Notes under the pieces: model-generated
What the model was told of the DNA's origin: nothing
Seen by the model: the letters and a program-made list of their open reading frames with translations, nothing else
The model's database searches: none
Program-made: the position numbers and the translations under genes
Part shown: positions 40,001 through 47,839 of the stretch, in pieces
Position numbering within the stretch: the stretch's first letter is position 1
Layout: the number at the start of each line of letters is the position of its first letter
Origin: CAVQEK01 sp964596645
Lineage (GTDB): Bacteria > Bacteroidota > Bacteroidia > Cytophagales > Cyclobacteriaceae
NCBI GenBank assembly: GCA_964596645.1
Contig: CAZQVB010000006.1
Coordinates: forward strand, 62,001-126,000
Reading direction: 5' to 3'
DNA: 64,000 nt

Positions 40001-41630
40001 TAAAGGGCTTCAGCTTGCCATGGTTGTAGAGCACCTGGCGGTCAGCGTCTACCACAATCACCGGTGGTGTCACTGCATGGAGTATGGCCTGCCGCATTCT
40101 TTCTGAGCGCGAGGTTGTATCGCGTTGTTTGGGCGTAACCGTAGGCAGTGTTAAAAAATTTTTCCGCAGGGCTTGCTGATTGATGGGCTGCGTGTGGTGC
40201 GGGAACTCTCCCCTCGACTGCAGCCCGGGTATTTTTTTATATAAGCGATAGGGCTTGTTTATCGTCCTGAACAGGTGTGACTTTCGGCCCAGAGACTCTG
40301 AGCTGCCCAAAAAGAGAAAGCCATGCGATTCCAGCGAAAAGTAGAAGGAAGAAAGCACCTGCTCCTGAATGTCTTTCTTTAAATAGATCAGCAGATTTCG
40401 GCAGCTGATCAGGTGAATACGAGAAAAGGGAGGATGAATGGAGACATTTTGAATGGCAAAAGAGATCAGGTCGCGTACATGATTGTTGATTTTGTAGTGA
40501 TGATCATGTGCTGTGAAATACTTGCTGAGGTATGCTGACGGTACCCCTGCTACCATGCTGGTGGCGTAGGTGCCCCTTCGTGCTATGCCGATGGCATCTT
40601 CATCAATGTCGGTGGCAAATATTTTCAAAGGGTTTTTGATGCCGGCGCGGGAGAGCGCCTCCAGCGTCACTATGGCCAGGGAGTAGGCTTCTTCGCCGCT
40701 GGCACAGCCGGGTACCCAAAGGCGTATTTCTTCCCGTTCCTTTAGATTGCTCAATATCTCGGGTATTACTGTGGTCTCCAGCACTTTAAATGCTTCCGGG
40801 TCGCGGAAAAAGTCGGTGACATTGATGAGCAAGTCGTTTTTCAGTTGCTGGCGTTCCTGATCATCTCTTCTCAATAATGAAAGATAATCTTGATAACCAG
40901 CAATGCTGAGCAGGCTCATTCGGCGCATGATGCGCCGCTGTACCGTGGAAGACTTGTAATGACTCAAATCGAAATTGCCAAAAGTTTTTAGTATCGCCGT
41001 GGCTTCTTCTATTCGGCCAGATTGATTGACTGCCGGCTTAAGCTGACTATGCGGATGCCTCACATACGACTTGAGCAGGCTTGGTATGTCAGCCAGTTCC
41101 ACGATGATGTCAAATGCTTTTGCATCGATCACGGACAGAGGCATGTCCGGATGTTCTGCGCGATGTGGGTTTTGCACCAAAGCGATACCTCCGCCAGCTT
41201 TTATTTCGCGCAGCCCGGCGGTGCCGTCACTGCCAAGTCCGGACAATACAATGCCAACAGCCCGGGGTCCGCAGTGCACTGCCAGAGAACGGAATAACTG
41301 ATCGATGGCCGAGCGAAGACCATGAATGTTCTTTTGTTTGGTCAGCCGAAGGGTTGTTTCATTTACTTCCAGTTGAGTATCAGGCGGAATGACGTAAATG
41401 TGGTTGGCATTGATCAACTGTCCATCGCTGGCTTCTTCGACGGGAATAGCGGAATTTTTAGCCAGTATTTCGGTGAGCAGACTTTTCTGTGAGGGGTCGA
41501 GATGCTGAACGATTATATACGCCATGCCGCTATTGGCGGGTATGTCTTTCACCAACGACTGTAAAGGCGATAAACCGCCGGCCGACGCACCTATGCCTAT
41601 CACCAGAGTTGGTTTATTTTTTTTGGCCAT
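37068..41630 (-). CDS. Hybrid CheB-CheR methylesterase/methyltransferase, PAS/GAF, histidine kinase and receiver protein
   Basis: I start at the ATG at 41630 (MAKKNKPTLVIGIGASAGG); the open frame before it is not protein-like. The 1,520-residue product has, in order: a CheB-type methylesterase domain (Ser in GASAGG, His in VQHLDPS, Asp in GLGSDGTAGL); a CheR methyltransferase domain (NVTDFFRDPEAF, VPGCASGEEAYSLAI, ATDIDEDAIGIARRG, LISCRNLLIYL); a long coiled coil of ELQ/EEL repeats; a PAS domain; a GAF domain; another PAS domain; HisKA (FLAILGHELRNPLAVLKGG); HATPase; and a C-terminal receiver domain (VALIDDNQDIL, with phospho-acceptor Asp in FIDIGLPDMTGYD). Such fusions are common in Bacteroidota outside classic chemotaxis operons and their targets are mostly unknown. 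No membrane segment is present. It is divergent from the HAD gene. Confidence 0.92.
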   Translation of the reverse strand: MAKKNKPTLVIGIGASAGGLSPLQSLVKDIPANSGMAYIIVQHLDPSQKSLLTEILAKNSAIPVEEASDGQLINANHIYVIPPDTQLEVNETTLRLTKQKNIHGLRSAIDQLFRSLAVHCGPRAVGIVLSGLGSDGTAGLREIKAGGGIALVQNPHRAEHPDMPLSVIDAKAFDIIVELADIPSLLKSYVRHPHSQLKPAVNQSGRIEEATAILKTFGNFDLSHYKSSTVQRRIMRRMSLLSIAGYQDYLSLLRRDDQERQQLKNDLLINVTDFFRDPEAFKVLETTVIPEILSNLKEREEIRLWVPGCASGEEAYSLAIVTLEALSRAGIKNPLKIFATDIDEDAIGIARRGTYATSMVAGVPSAYLSKYFTAHDHHYKINNHVRDLISFAIQNVSIHPPFSRIHLISCRNLLIYLKKDIQEQVLSSFYFSLESHGFLFLGSSESLGRKSHLFRTINKPYRLYKKIPGLQSRGEFPHHTQPINQQALRKNFLTLPTVTPKQRDTTSRSERMRQAILHAVTPPVIVVDADRQVLYNHGKLKPFIEVPAGEPRNEVTQIVHPAMRTRLRSGLFKVKNSREKLSFHCELPVDGEDNSLVKSVRVELIPLQDDQLRDQAIAIVFYPDDENAYHTADGLSDDEERNLNQNLELELAETKEELQNTLEELETSTEELKSAHEEALSTNEELQSANEELEASSEELRSLNEELSTVNAQLKEKILQLQSANNDVENFFSSTDIATIFLNPNLEVQRYTQAAEQLLKMGPKDIGRTIFSLGRDLIDADLSEECRLVLQNFQPCHKEKQGSDGRWYIRQLTPYRTEDRRIEGVVIVFHDITELKKLSQRAINRERQQSVVAKLGMMALSGTDPEELMRQAVRQVAQVLQADCCKVLKYQPEQHNLLMVAGVGWQDGLVGKATVPDDAGSQAGYTLISKDPVIVKSMSEEQRFTGPDLLLEHDIVSGISCVINHSDPPYGVLGVHTKRPMEYTVEDANFLVSVANMLSTALKTKQHQGALYASEAKFRTLANAIPQLSWMTDETGALTWYNQRWYDYTGTTFETMQGWGWQKVHHPDHVERVTDKFKKHIALQQEWEDTFPLRGADGQYRWFLSRAMPIHDQEGNVIRWFGTNTDITDHRELEASLKEAIAKLEDTDQRKNEFLAILGHELRNPLAVLKGGAEILEAGIGDSQEVSGIMRRSIQTMAKLLDDLLDLSRVSRNIIEITPVWVNAADTLNNVLLATNKQAESKKQLLEVSIEDSLPVMADPTRLEQILSNVLSNAVKYTPANGVIKVNAYKKASQVVVRVQDNGLGIRPEVISRIFEPFYQVTPLGSAASGLGIGLSLVRKLTELHGGSIQVHSDGQGKGSTFELGFPLAVGDEQPVNSASDKSGIIAAGLKVALIDDNQDILLTFSTLLKNKKCQVTTASNGREGIAMIRQESPDIAFIDIGLPDMTGYDIATHLRSEGYSKVLVAASGYSHQEAREKSKAAGFDRHLAKPFNSKDIMAILTEVHQQSTSDGTEAPTLQP

Positions 41631-41914
41631 ATACCTGTGAAGAATGTTTATACAACTTAAAAAAACTAGAGTATTCTGATCGCGAAAATTAATACGGAAA
41701 AAGTGTCTTTTACAACAATGCGGTCTGTTCCTGAATTTTTCGTGCAGGCAACGCATTGTGATACACAAATGATTTAAGAAAATTAAATTTTTGCCCGGCC
41801 ACCGAGCGAAACAGGCATCTGCATGTAAAATGAAGGATAGACTTGGTTTTTTGAGCCTCATTTGGCGTGTTTTGCAGCGGCAAAAGTGGCCGAGATAAAA
41901 AACAAGTAAACTAT

Positions 41915-42517
41915 ATGGAGATAGCGCAAAATAAAAAGGTGATAGAGGTACACCCGGAAACCCGTGGGCTCATTTTTGATCTGGATGGTACCCTTATCGA
42001 TTCTATGCCGGTGCATTATCAGGCATGGCGCGCTGTGCTGGCCGGCGGTGGTCTGGACTTCAGCGAGACCGAATTTTATTCTTTGGCAGGCATACCGTCC
42101 GATCGCATCATTGAGATACTCAACCAGCGGCACGGCACCCGGTTTCAGCCAGAGGCCGACAGCGCCAAAAAAGAAGACCTATATATGCAAATGATAGCTG
42201 ACATGCGGCCGGTGCAACCGGTGATGGACGTAGTGCTGGCCTACCACGGCAAGCTGCCCATGACCATCGGCACAGGCGGCCCCAGAGCGCACTCCCTGAA
42301 AATTGTACAGTCCATGAAGCTGGATCGGTACTTTGAAGTGCTGGTATCGAAAAATGATGTGAAAGAAGGCAAACCCAACCCTGAAACATTTTTAAAATGC
42401 GCCGAATCGATGCGGGTGGAGCCGCGTTTCTGCCAGGTGTTTGAAGATGGCGACCCCGGCATACAAGCCGCCAAGGCCGCCGGTATGCGGGTGACGGACA
42501 TTAGGGAATATGTATAA
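41915..42517 (+). CDS. HAD-superfamily hydrolase (phosphatase/phosphoglucomutase-like)
   Basis: The ATG at 41915 (MEIAQNKKVIEVHPETRGLI) is preferred to an upstream GTG whose extra residues are not protein-like; the product is 200 residues. HAD motif I is FDLDGTLIDSMPVHYQAW, the cap follows (YSLAGIPSDRIIEIL), motif II is TIGTGG, the motif III Lys is in KEGKPNPETFL, and motif IV is VFEDGDPGIQAAKAAGM. This places it with the beta-phosphoglucomutase/YqaB-like subgroup that dephosphorylates small sugar phosphates. The substrate is not predictable. It is a separate unit from the cold-shock gene, which has its own promoter. Confidence 0.88.
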   Translation: MEIAQNKKVIEVHPETRGLIFDLDGTLIDSMPVHYQAWRAVLAGGGLDFSETEFYSLAGIPSDRIIEILNQRHGTRFQPEADSAKKEDLYMQMIADMRPVQPVMDVVLAYHGKLPMTIGTGGPRAHSLKIVQSMKLDRYFEVLVSKNDVKEGKPNPETFLKCAESMRVEPRFCQVFEDGDPGIQAAKAAGMRVTDIREYV

Positions 42518-42621
42518 CGGCTGCAAGATGTAATTGGCCGGTGGTGAGCCGAAGGTGGAAAAGAGCTCCAACTCATATAAAGCAGCGATTTAGATTTTTT
42601 TTCACTGCATTTGCGCTTCAG

Positions 42622-42651
42622 TTGCATATGAGGCAAATTCCTTTACCTTTG
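42622..42651 (+). promoter_or_regulatory. Promoter of the cold-shock gene
   Basis: TACCTTTG (42644-42651) matches the Bacteroidota -7 consensus TAnnTTTG, and TTG (42622-42624) lies 19 bp upstream as the -33 element. Transcription would start near 42657, leaving an AU-rich leader of about 25 bases before the ATG at 42683. The leader is short for a cold-shock gene. Confidence 0.6.
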
Positions 42652-42682
42652 TAAACATTGTCAACAAAATATTCAATAAAAA

Positions 42683-42874
42683 ATGTATCAAGGAATCGTA
42701 AAATTCTTCAATGAGTCAAAAGGATATGGATTCATTAAAGACGCTGAAACAGAAAAAGAGTATTTCGTCCATGTGTCGGGGCTGATAGATCAAGTACGTG
42801 AGAATGACGAAGTAACATTCGAATTGCAAGAAGGCAAAAAAGGCCTGAACGCCGTAAATGTGAAGCTGGCGTAA
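42683..42874 (+). CDS. CspA-family cold-shock protein
   Basis: The 63-residue protein is a single OB-fold cold-shock domain. RNP1 is KGYGFI and RNP2 is YFVHVS, the single-stranded nucleic-acid-binding motifs, and the N-terminal GIVKFFNESKG is typical. It is slightly shorter than the usual 66-70 residues. Members bind RNA or single-stranded DNA and act as RNA chaperones. The gene stands alone between its own promoter and a strong intrinsic terminator. Confidence 0.95.
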   Translation: MYQGIVKFFNESKGYGFIKDAETEKEYFVHVSGLIDQVRENDEVTFELQEGKKGLNAVNVKLA

Positions 42875-42904
42875 TTATTCACTGCTAGTTTAGAAAAGCT
42901 TAAG

Positions 42905-42928
42905 ACCGGGACTTCCCGGTTTTTTTTT
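42905..42928 (+). terminator. Intrinsic terminator of the cold-shock gene
   Basis: ACCGGG (42905-42910) pairs perfectly with CCCGGT (42915-42920) across the loop ACTT and is followed by nine T including the last stem base. It starts 30 bp after the cold-shock stop codon. This is a classic Rho-independent terminator. Confidence 0.9.
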
Positions 42929-42938
42929 GCCCATTTTG

Positions 42939-43139
42939 GTAGAATGGTAGACTAGTAGATTGGTAGACTCGAGGGATGGTGGTGGTACAGGGCATACGGG
43001 GGACTTGGGTTTGATTTCCTCGCCACTTTTAATTTTCCCACCTTTCACCAGTCTACTAATCTACCAGTCTACAACTCTACAAACTTAAGTTTTCAGCATC
43101 ACTTCACCAGTCTACCAATCTACGAGTCTACCAGTCTCA
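42939..43139. repeat. Intergenic element with inverted GTAGACTG octamer arms (locus B)
   Basis: The same octamer family as locus A lies between the cold-shock terminator and the PEPCK gene. The left arm (42939-42970) is four head-to-tail octamers: GTAGAATG, GTAGACTA, GTAGATTG, GTAGACTC. Two arms in the opposite orientation follow. 43049-43080 reads CAGTCTAC, TAATCTAC, CAGTCTAC, AACTCTAC. 43108-43139 reads CAGTCTAC, CAATCTAC, GAGTCTAC, CAGTCTCA. Both right arms, and the right arm of locus A, begin with TTCACCAGTCTAC; locus A and 43091-43097 also share a preceding TTTCAGC. No coding potential is seen. Confidence 0.75.
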
Positions 43140-43142
43140 TAT

Positions 43143-43165
43143 ACACGATAGTTTTACTATTGTGT
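43143..43165 (+). promoter_or_regulatory. Near-perfect palindrome upstream of PEP carboxykinase
   Basis: ACACGATAGT (43143-43152) and ACTATTGTGT (43156-43165) are inverse complements at nine of ten positions, with a three-base TTT spacer; the odd pair would be G-U in RNA. It sits 147 bp before the PEPCK start. It could be a regulator-binding palindrome or an RNA hairpin. There is no T-run after it, so it is not a terminator. Confidence 0.4.
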
Positions 43166-43311
43166 TAAATCATGTAGCAAGCTGATATATGTCATTGAAT
43201 TGGGTGGCACCGTGCGCCTAAATTGCGAGCATGATAAGGTTGGGGTATGCAAGATGCCGAACCTGATTATTTGAATTTTATTATTGTCAGTAACTCTATA
43301 AATTTCTTACC

Positions 43312-45153
43312 ATGAAAGACTACTCAAACGAAGTGAAGCATAAGGAATTGCTTCAATGGGTAAAGGAAACAGCCGAACTGTGTCAGCCAGACAGCATTTA
43401 CTGGTGCGACGGATCAAAAGAAGAATATGACGAGCTCGCCGGTAAGCTGGTGGAAAAGGGCACGTTCAAAAAATTGAACGAGGAAAAATGGCCAAACAGC
43501 TATGCCTGTAATTCAGACCCCAGCGATGTGGCCCGGGTAGAAGACCGCACATACATTTGCAGCCGCCGCAAAGAAGACGCCGGCCCCACCAACAACTGGG
43601 CCGATCCGAAGGAAATGAAGGATACGCTCAAAGAACTTTTTAAAGGCTGCATGAAAGGACGCACCATGTACGTGATCCCTTTCAGCATGGGGCCTGTAGG
43701 TTCAGAAATAGCGCACAATGGCGTAGAAATATCCGACTCTGAATATGTGGTGGTCAACATGCACATTATGACCCGCGTGGGCAGGAGTGTAATCGATGTG
43801 ATCGGTGAAGACGGCGAATATGTGAAATGTCTGCATACCGTAGGCGCACCGCTTGAAGAAGGTCAGGAAGATGCCAAATGGCCCTGCAACCCCACCACCA
43901 AATACATTGTACACTACCCCGAAGAGCGATCAATTGTATCGTACGGCTCAGGATATGGTGGAAACGCACTGCTCGGCAAAAAGTGCTTTGCCCTGCGCAT
44001 AGCCTCATCTATGGCCCGCGAAGAAGGCTGGCTCGCCGAGCACATGCTCATACTGGGTGTGGAAGATCCTGACGGCGACAAATCATACGTAGCGGCAGCA
44101 TTCCCAAGCGCCTGCGGCAAAACAAACTTTGCTATGCTGGTGCCACCGGAAGAAATGGAAGGTTGGAAAGTGACGACAGTAGGTGACGACATCGCCTGGA
44201 TAAAGCCCGGCAAAGACGGTCGCCTGTACGCCATCAACCCAGAGTATGGCTACTTCGGTGTGGCCCCGGGTACCAACGACAAGACCAACCCAAATGCCAT
44301 GGAGTCTATTCGTAAGAATGCCATCTTTACCAACGTGGGCACAACCCCCGACGGTGATGTGTGGTGGGAAGGAATGACCAAAACGCCACCGGCAGATCTT
44401 ACCGACTGGCACGGCAACAAGTGGGACCCAAAAAGCGGCAAACCTGTAGCGCACCCCAATGCCCGATTTACAGCACCCGCCTATCAATGTCCTGTGATCG
44501 ACTCTGACTGGGAGAATCCTGATGGTGTACCGATCGATGCCTTTATATTTGGTGGCCGTCGTAGCACTACCGTGCCATTGGTATATCAGGCATTCAACTG
44601 GAACTATGGCGTATACCTGGCTTCTACCATGGGTTCTGAAATGACCGCCGCTGCATTTGGCAACATTGGCCAGGTGCGACGCGACCCATTCGCCATGCTG
44701 CCTTTCTGCGGATATCACGTGGCCGACTACTTCAATCACTGGCTGAAGTTTGGCCGTCAGCTGCCAAATCCTCCACGTATATTCGGAGTGAACTGGTTCC
44801 GTAAAGACAAAGACGGCAACTTCTTATGGCCTGGCTTTGGCGACAACATGCGCGTGCTGAAGTGGATCGTACAACGGGTGAAAGGTAAAACATCGGCCAT
44901 CGAAAGCCCCATCGGCTGGATGCCCAAGTACGAAGACATGGACTGGCGCGGACTCGACTTCTCAAGAGAAGAGTTTGAGAACATCATGGAAATAGACCGC
45001 GAAGCTTGGAAAACTGAGATATTGGCACACGAGGAGTTGTTCGAAAGAATGTACGACAAGCTGCCGAAGGAGTACCACGCCATGCGCGAGCTGCTACTTT
45101 CTCAACTGTGGCGTTCGCCCGAGCACTGGGGCCTTGCTCCGGAGCGCGCGTAG
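43312..45153 (+). CDS. pckG: Phosphoenolpyruvate carboxykinase (GTP)
   Basis: The 613-residue protein has the full length and motifs of the GTP-dependent enzyme. These include YVIPFSMGPVGS with the substrate-binding region, the kinase-1a P-loop FPSACGKTNFAM near residues 262-273 with the reactive Cys typical of the GTP form, VGDDIAWI with metal-binding Asp residues, and GFGDNMRVLKWI near the C-terminus. It converts oxaloacetate and GTP to phosphoenolpyruvate, CO2 and GDP, at the entry to gluconeogenesis. The gene is monocistronic, with a strong hairpin terminator after it. The 380 bp upstream, beyond the cold-shock terminator, hold the octamer element and a palindrome; I see no exact -7 element. 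Confidence 0.96.
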   Translation: MKDYSNEVKHKELLQWVKETAELCQPDSIYWCDGSKEEYDELAGKLVEKGTFKKLNEEKWPNSYACNSDPSDVARVEDRTYICSRRKEDAGPTNNWADPKEMKDTLKELFKGCMKGRTMYVIPFSMGPVGSEIAHNGVEISDSEYVVVNMHIMTRVGRSVIDVIGEDGEYVKCLHTVGAPLEEGQEDAKWPCNPTTKYIVHYPEERSIVSYGSGYGGNALLGKKCFALRIASSMAREEGWLAEHMLILGVEDPDGDKSYVAAAFPSACGKTNFAMLVPPEEMEGWKVTTVGDDIAWIKPGKDGRLYAINPEYGYFGVAPGTNDKTNPNAMESIRKNAIFTNVGTTPDGDVWWEGMTKTPPADLTDWHGNKWDPKSGKPVAHPNARFTAPAYQCPVIDSDWENPDGVPIDAFIFGGRRSTTVPLVYQAFNWNYGVYLASTMGSEMTAAAFGNIGQVRRDPFAMLPFCGYHVADYFNHWLKFGRQLPNPPRIFGVNWFRKDKDGNFLWPGFGDNMRVLKWIVQRVKGKTSAIESPIGWMPKYEDMDWRGLDFSREEFENIMEIDREAWKTEILAHEELFERMYDKLPKEYHAMRELLLSQLWRSPEHWGLAPERA

Positions 45154-45172
45154 CGACAGTAAGTATATCAAT

Positions 45173-45215
45173 ATAACAAACAAGGCAGGGGGCAACTTCT
45201 GCCTTGTTTTGTTAT
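45173..45215 (+). terminator. Intrinsic terminator after PEP carboxykinase
   Basis: A long stem pairs 45173-45188 (ATAACAAACAAGGCAG) with 45199-45215 (CTGCCTTGTTTTGTTAT), with one bulged base and a 10-base loop. The T-rich right arm serves as the U-tract. It begins 20 bp after the stop codon. Confidence 0.85.
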
Positions 45216-45285
45216 ATATCCCTCTATAGCTTCAGCCGTATATTTGGACCTGTTTCTCGCAGGAGAAAATATTTCTACTTTGGCA

Positions 45286-45894
45286 ATGACCGGATACTCT
45301 ACCTTTATCTCTTACAAAACCTTCAAGCGCATCAGCGACGCAATGGCTGCCCTTATATTGCTGATGATGCTGTGGCCGTTGATGGTTGCCGTTGGTATGA
45401 TCAATGTATTTGCGGGCTTGAGGCCTGTATTGTTTTTGCAGATGCGTATAGGCCAGGGGCAAAAGAAATTTACCATGTACAAGTTCAGGTCGCTGCCCTG
45501 CCCGGCCAATCGGGCCGACTTTTCACTGGCTGCCGTGCCACCCAATACATGGTCGTCATTTCTAAGAAAAACACACCTTGACGAGCTTCCTCAGTTGATC
45601 AATATCTTAAGCGGCCATATGTCTTTCGTTGGTCCCCGGCCACTGCCTGTGGAGTACGCAGGATTTTTCACGAGAGAAGAGCTTCAAAGACATGCGGTAC
45701 GACCGGGCGTGGTGGGTTTGGCGCAGCTTTGTGCACACACCACCTGGTCAGAGCGGTTTCAGTACGACCTGCTGTATGTGCGCAATGTGTCTTTCTCAGA
45801 AGATTGCCGCCTGCTGGCATTGTTTGTAAAAAAAATCTTGACCAATGGCAGTACACTACAGCCGCTACCCGACCTGCGTATAGCAAGGCAATAG
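45286..45894 (+). CDS. Sugar-1-phosphate transferase to undecaprenyl phosphate (PglC/WcaJ family)
   Basis: The ATG at 45286 (MTGYSTFISYKTFKRISDAM) is preferred to a TTG at 45244; the product is 202 residues, close to the minimal PglC type. A re-entrant membrane segment (AALILLMMLWPLMVAVGMI) is followed by the family's catalytic signatures: MRIGQGQKKFTMYKFRSL, then KTHLDELPQLINILSGHMS (with the Asp-Glu dyad), FVGPRPLPVEY and RPGVVGLAQL. It would move a sugar phosphate from a UDP-sugar to undecaprenyl phosphate on the inner membrane face. It opens a run of genes for a modified amino sugar, for which diacetylbacillosamine is the best guess. Confidence 0.9.
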   Translation: MTGYSTFISYKTFKRISDAMAALILLMMLWPLMVAVGMINVFAGLRPVLFLQMRIGQGQKKFTMYKFRSLPCPANRADFSLAAVPPNTWSSFLRKTHLDELPQLINILSGHMSFVGPRPLPVEYAGFFTREELQRHAVRPGVVGLAQLCAHTTWSERFQYDLLYVRNVSFSEDCRLLALFVKKILTNGSTLQPLPDLRIARQ

Positions 45895-45992
45895 CCGCTG
45901 TAGCTGAGTCTGAGCCCGATTATTATCCCTTTACCATTGTATTTAAAACACCTATTGACGCCAGTTCACTATCTTTGGCACCGCTGCTCATC

Positions 45993-46589
45993 ATGGATAA
46001 TTCAAGGCTTATATATGGTGCTGGAGGTCATGCGCGCGTAGTGATCGACTGCCTCAGGCGCAACCGACATGCTGTAGGGGGCATTTTCGACGACGACCCG
46101 GCAAAGACCGATTTTATGGGCATCACAATACAACGCTACTCCCCAACTCTCTTCAGCGACCGGCCGATCATTATAGCCATAGGCGACAACAGGAAAAGAC
46201 AGCAGGTGGCCGAACGCGTGCAGCATGATTTCGCTTATTTGCAATCAGCAGAAGCGCTGATGTCGGCAGAAGCCCAGGCTTTGCCAGGCACCATGGTTTT
46301 GCCCGGTGCCCACGTGAATGCTCAGGTATGCATTGGGCGACATTGCATTATCAATACATGCGCCATTGTAGAGCACGATTGTATCATTCGCGACTTCGCG
46401 CATATAGCCACCGCTGCGGTGCTTTGCGGGGGGGTAGAGGTGGGAGAGGGTGCACTCATTGGTGCCAACGCTACGGTGCTTCCGGGCATACGCATTGGCC
46501 ACTGGGCCACTGTAGGTGCAGGGGCCGTGGTGACTAAAAATGTGCAGGATGGCGCCACAGTGGCCGGCAACCCTGCACGAATGATGTGA
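45993..46589 (+). CDS. Sugar O/N-acetyltransferase, NeuD/PglD type
   Basis: I start at the ATG at 45993 (MDNSRLIYGAGGHARVVIDC). The frame continues upstream but there it is a shadow of the preceding gene. The 198-residue protein has the NeuD/PglD two-domain layout: a small Rossmann-like UDP-sugar-binding domain with YGAGGHARVV, then a left-handed beta-helix of hexapeptide repeats (GAHVNAQVCIGRHCIINT, VEHDCIIRDFAHIA, GVEVGEGALIGANATV). The His in VEHDC matches the catalytic base of PglD. It would acetylate the 4-amino group made by the aminotransferase downstream. TATCTTTG at 45970-45977 fits a -7 element but no good -33 is present; the 98-bp gap to the transferase also allows one message. Confidence 0.88.
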   Translation: MDNSRLIYGAGGHARVVIDCLRRNRHAVGGIFDDDPAKTDFMGITIQRYSPTLFSDRPIIIAIGDNRKRQQVAERVQHDFAYLQSAEALMSAEAQALPGTMVLPGAHVNAQVCIGRHCIINTCAIVEHDCIIRDFAHIATAAVLCGGVEVGEGALIGANATVLPGIRIGHWATVGAGAVVTKNVQDGATVAGNPARMM

Positions 46590-46593
46590 AAAC

Positions 46594-47715
46594 ATGACTA
46601 CCGAACCCACATACCGCATATATCTGTCGCCGCCAAACATTACAGCATGGGAAAAGCAATATGTGCAGCAGGCCCTCGACGACAACTGGATAGCACCCGG
46701 CGGCCCTTTTGTGGCGCGCTTTGAGGAAAAGATAAAGATGGCTACCAGCCGCCGGCACGTGGTGGCCACCAATTCGGGCACGTCTGCTCTCCACCTTGCG
46801 TTGCTGGCCCTGGGTGTGGGTGCAGGCGATGAGGTGATTTGCCAGACGTTCACTTTTGCAGCCACAGCTTTTCCCATTCTATATGTGGGCGCATCACCTG
46901 TATTTGTCGATAGCGAAGACCAGACGTGGAACATTGATCCAGACCTGCTTCGGAAAGCCATCGAAGCGCGTATGGCCAAAAGCAACAGACTGAAGGCCAT
47001 TATATATGTGCATGCTTATGGCGTACCGGCCCATACCGGCATGTTGGCTGAAATAGCCGGTGAATACGGTATACCGCTGATAGAGGATGCTGCCGAAGCA
47101 TTTGGCAGCCGCTGCGGAAGACAGCCCGCGGGAAGTATAGGGCGCGTATCCATATTGTCGTTCAACGGCAATAAGATAGCGACCACCGGAGGGGGTGGCG
47201 CCTTGCTGACCGACGATGAAGAACTGGCATCGCGTGCGGCTTTTCTGGCCAACCAGGCCAAAAGTGCGCAGACGTATCACCATACGGAGGTAGGCTACAA
47301 CTACCGTATGACCGGACTGGCTGCGGCATTGGGCCTGGGTCAGTTGGCGCATCATGCAGACGATGTGCAGGCCAGAAAGGCAATATTTCACCGATACATG
47401 TCAGGCCTTCAGGTAGATAAGAGCGCACTGGTGAACAATGAATATCTGGAGCAATCCAACGCTTGGCTCTTTAGCTTTTTATGCCGCGATGGCGCCTCAC
47501 GCGACGCGTTGATCCATGCGTTGGCCAAAGCGGGCATCGAAAGCCGCACCACATGGAAGCCCCTGCATACCCAACCGGTGTTCCAGTCGGCCTCGCGTTA
47601 TTTAAATGGCATTTCCGATGAATTATTTGCCAGGGGAATTTGCTTGCCGACCGGGGCCGGACTCACAATTGATGAACAGAGGGAAATTATTCGGGTTGTT
47701 AATGAAAATTTTTAA
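46594..47715 (+). CDS. DegT/DnrJ/EryC1/StrS-family sugar aminotransferase (PglE-like)
   Basis: The 373-residue protein starts 4 bp after the acetyltransferase stop. It shows the sugar-aminotransferase pattern: IYLSPPNITAWEKQYVQQAL and DDNWIAPGGPFVARFEE at the N-terminus, ATNSGTSALHLALLALGVG for phosphate binding, LIEDAAEAFGS with the PLP-contacting Asp, and SFNGNKIATTGGGG with the Schiff-base Lys. It would convert a UDP-4-keto-6-deoxy sugar to the 4-amino sugar using glutamate. Neighbouring genes for dehydratase, acetyltransferase and phosphosugar transferase make UDP-4-amino-4,6-dideoxy-GlcNAc the probable product. Confidence 0.92.
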   Translation: MTTEPTYRIYLSPPNITAWEKQYVQQALDDNWIAPGGPFVARFEEKIKMATSRRHVVATNSGTSALHLALLALGVGAGDEVICQTFTFAATAFPILYVGASPVFVDSEDQTWNIDPDLLRKAIEARMAKSNRLKAIIYVHAYGVPAHTGMLAEIAGEYGIPLIEDAAEAFGSRCGRQPAGSIGRVSILSFNGNKIATTGGGGALLTDDEELASRAAFLANQAKSAQTYHHTEVGYNYRMTGLAAALGLGQLAHHADDVQARKAIFHRYMSGLQVDKSALVNNEYLEQSNAWLFSFLCRDGASRDALIHALAKAGIESRTTWKPLHTQPVFQSASRYLNGISDELFARGICLPTGAGLTIDEQREIIRVVNENF

Positions 47716-47839
47716 TTTTTCCAGTGCAAAAAGATTTTGACGCGACCAATTCTGTATGTTTTTTATGATTAATAAAAAGAAGATTTTGAAATATTGAATG
47801 AACCTTTTTTAACTACCTTTACCCACCAACCAGACATGA

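Noticed and set aside
42939..43139. Short regular repeats that might be a CRISPR array
   Set aside because: The units are 8 bp without spacers and the arms are in opposite orientations; there are no cas genes in the window.
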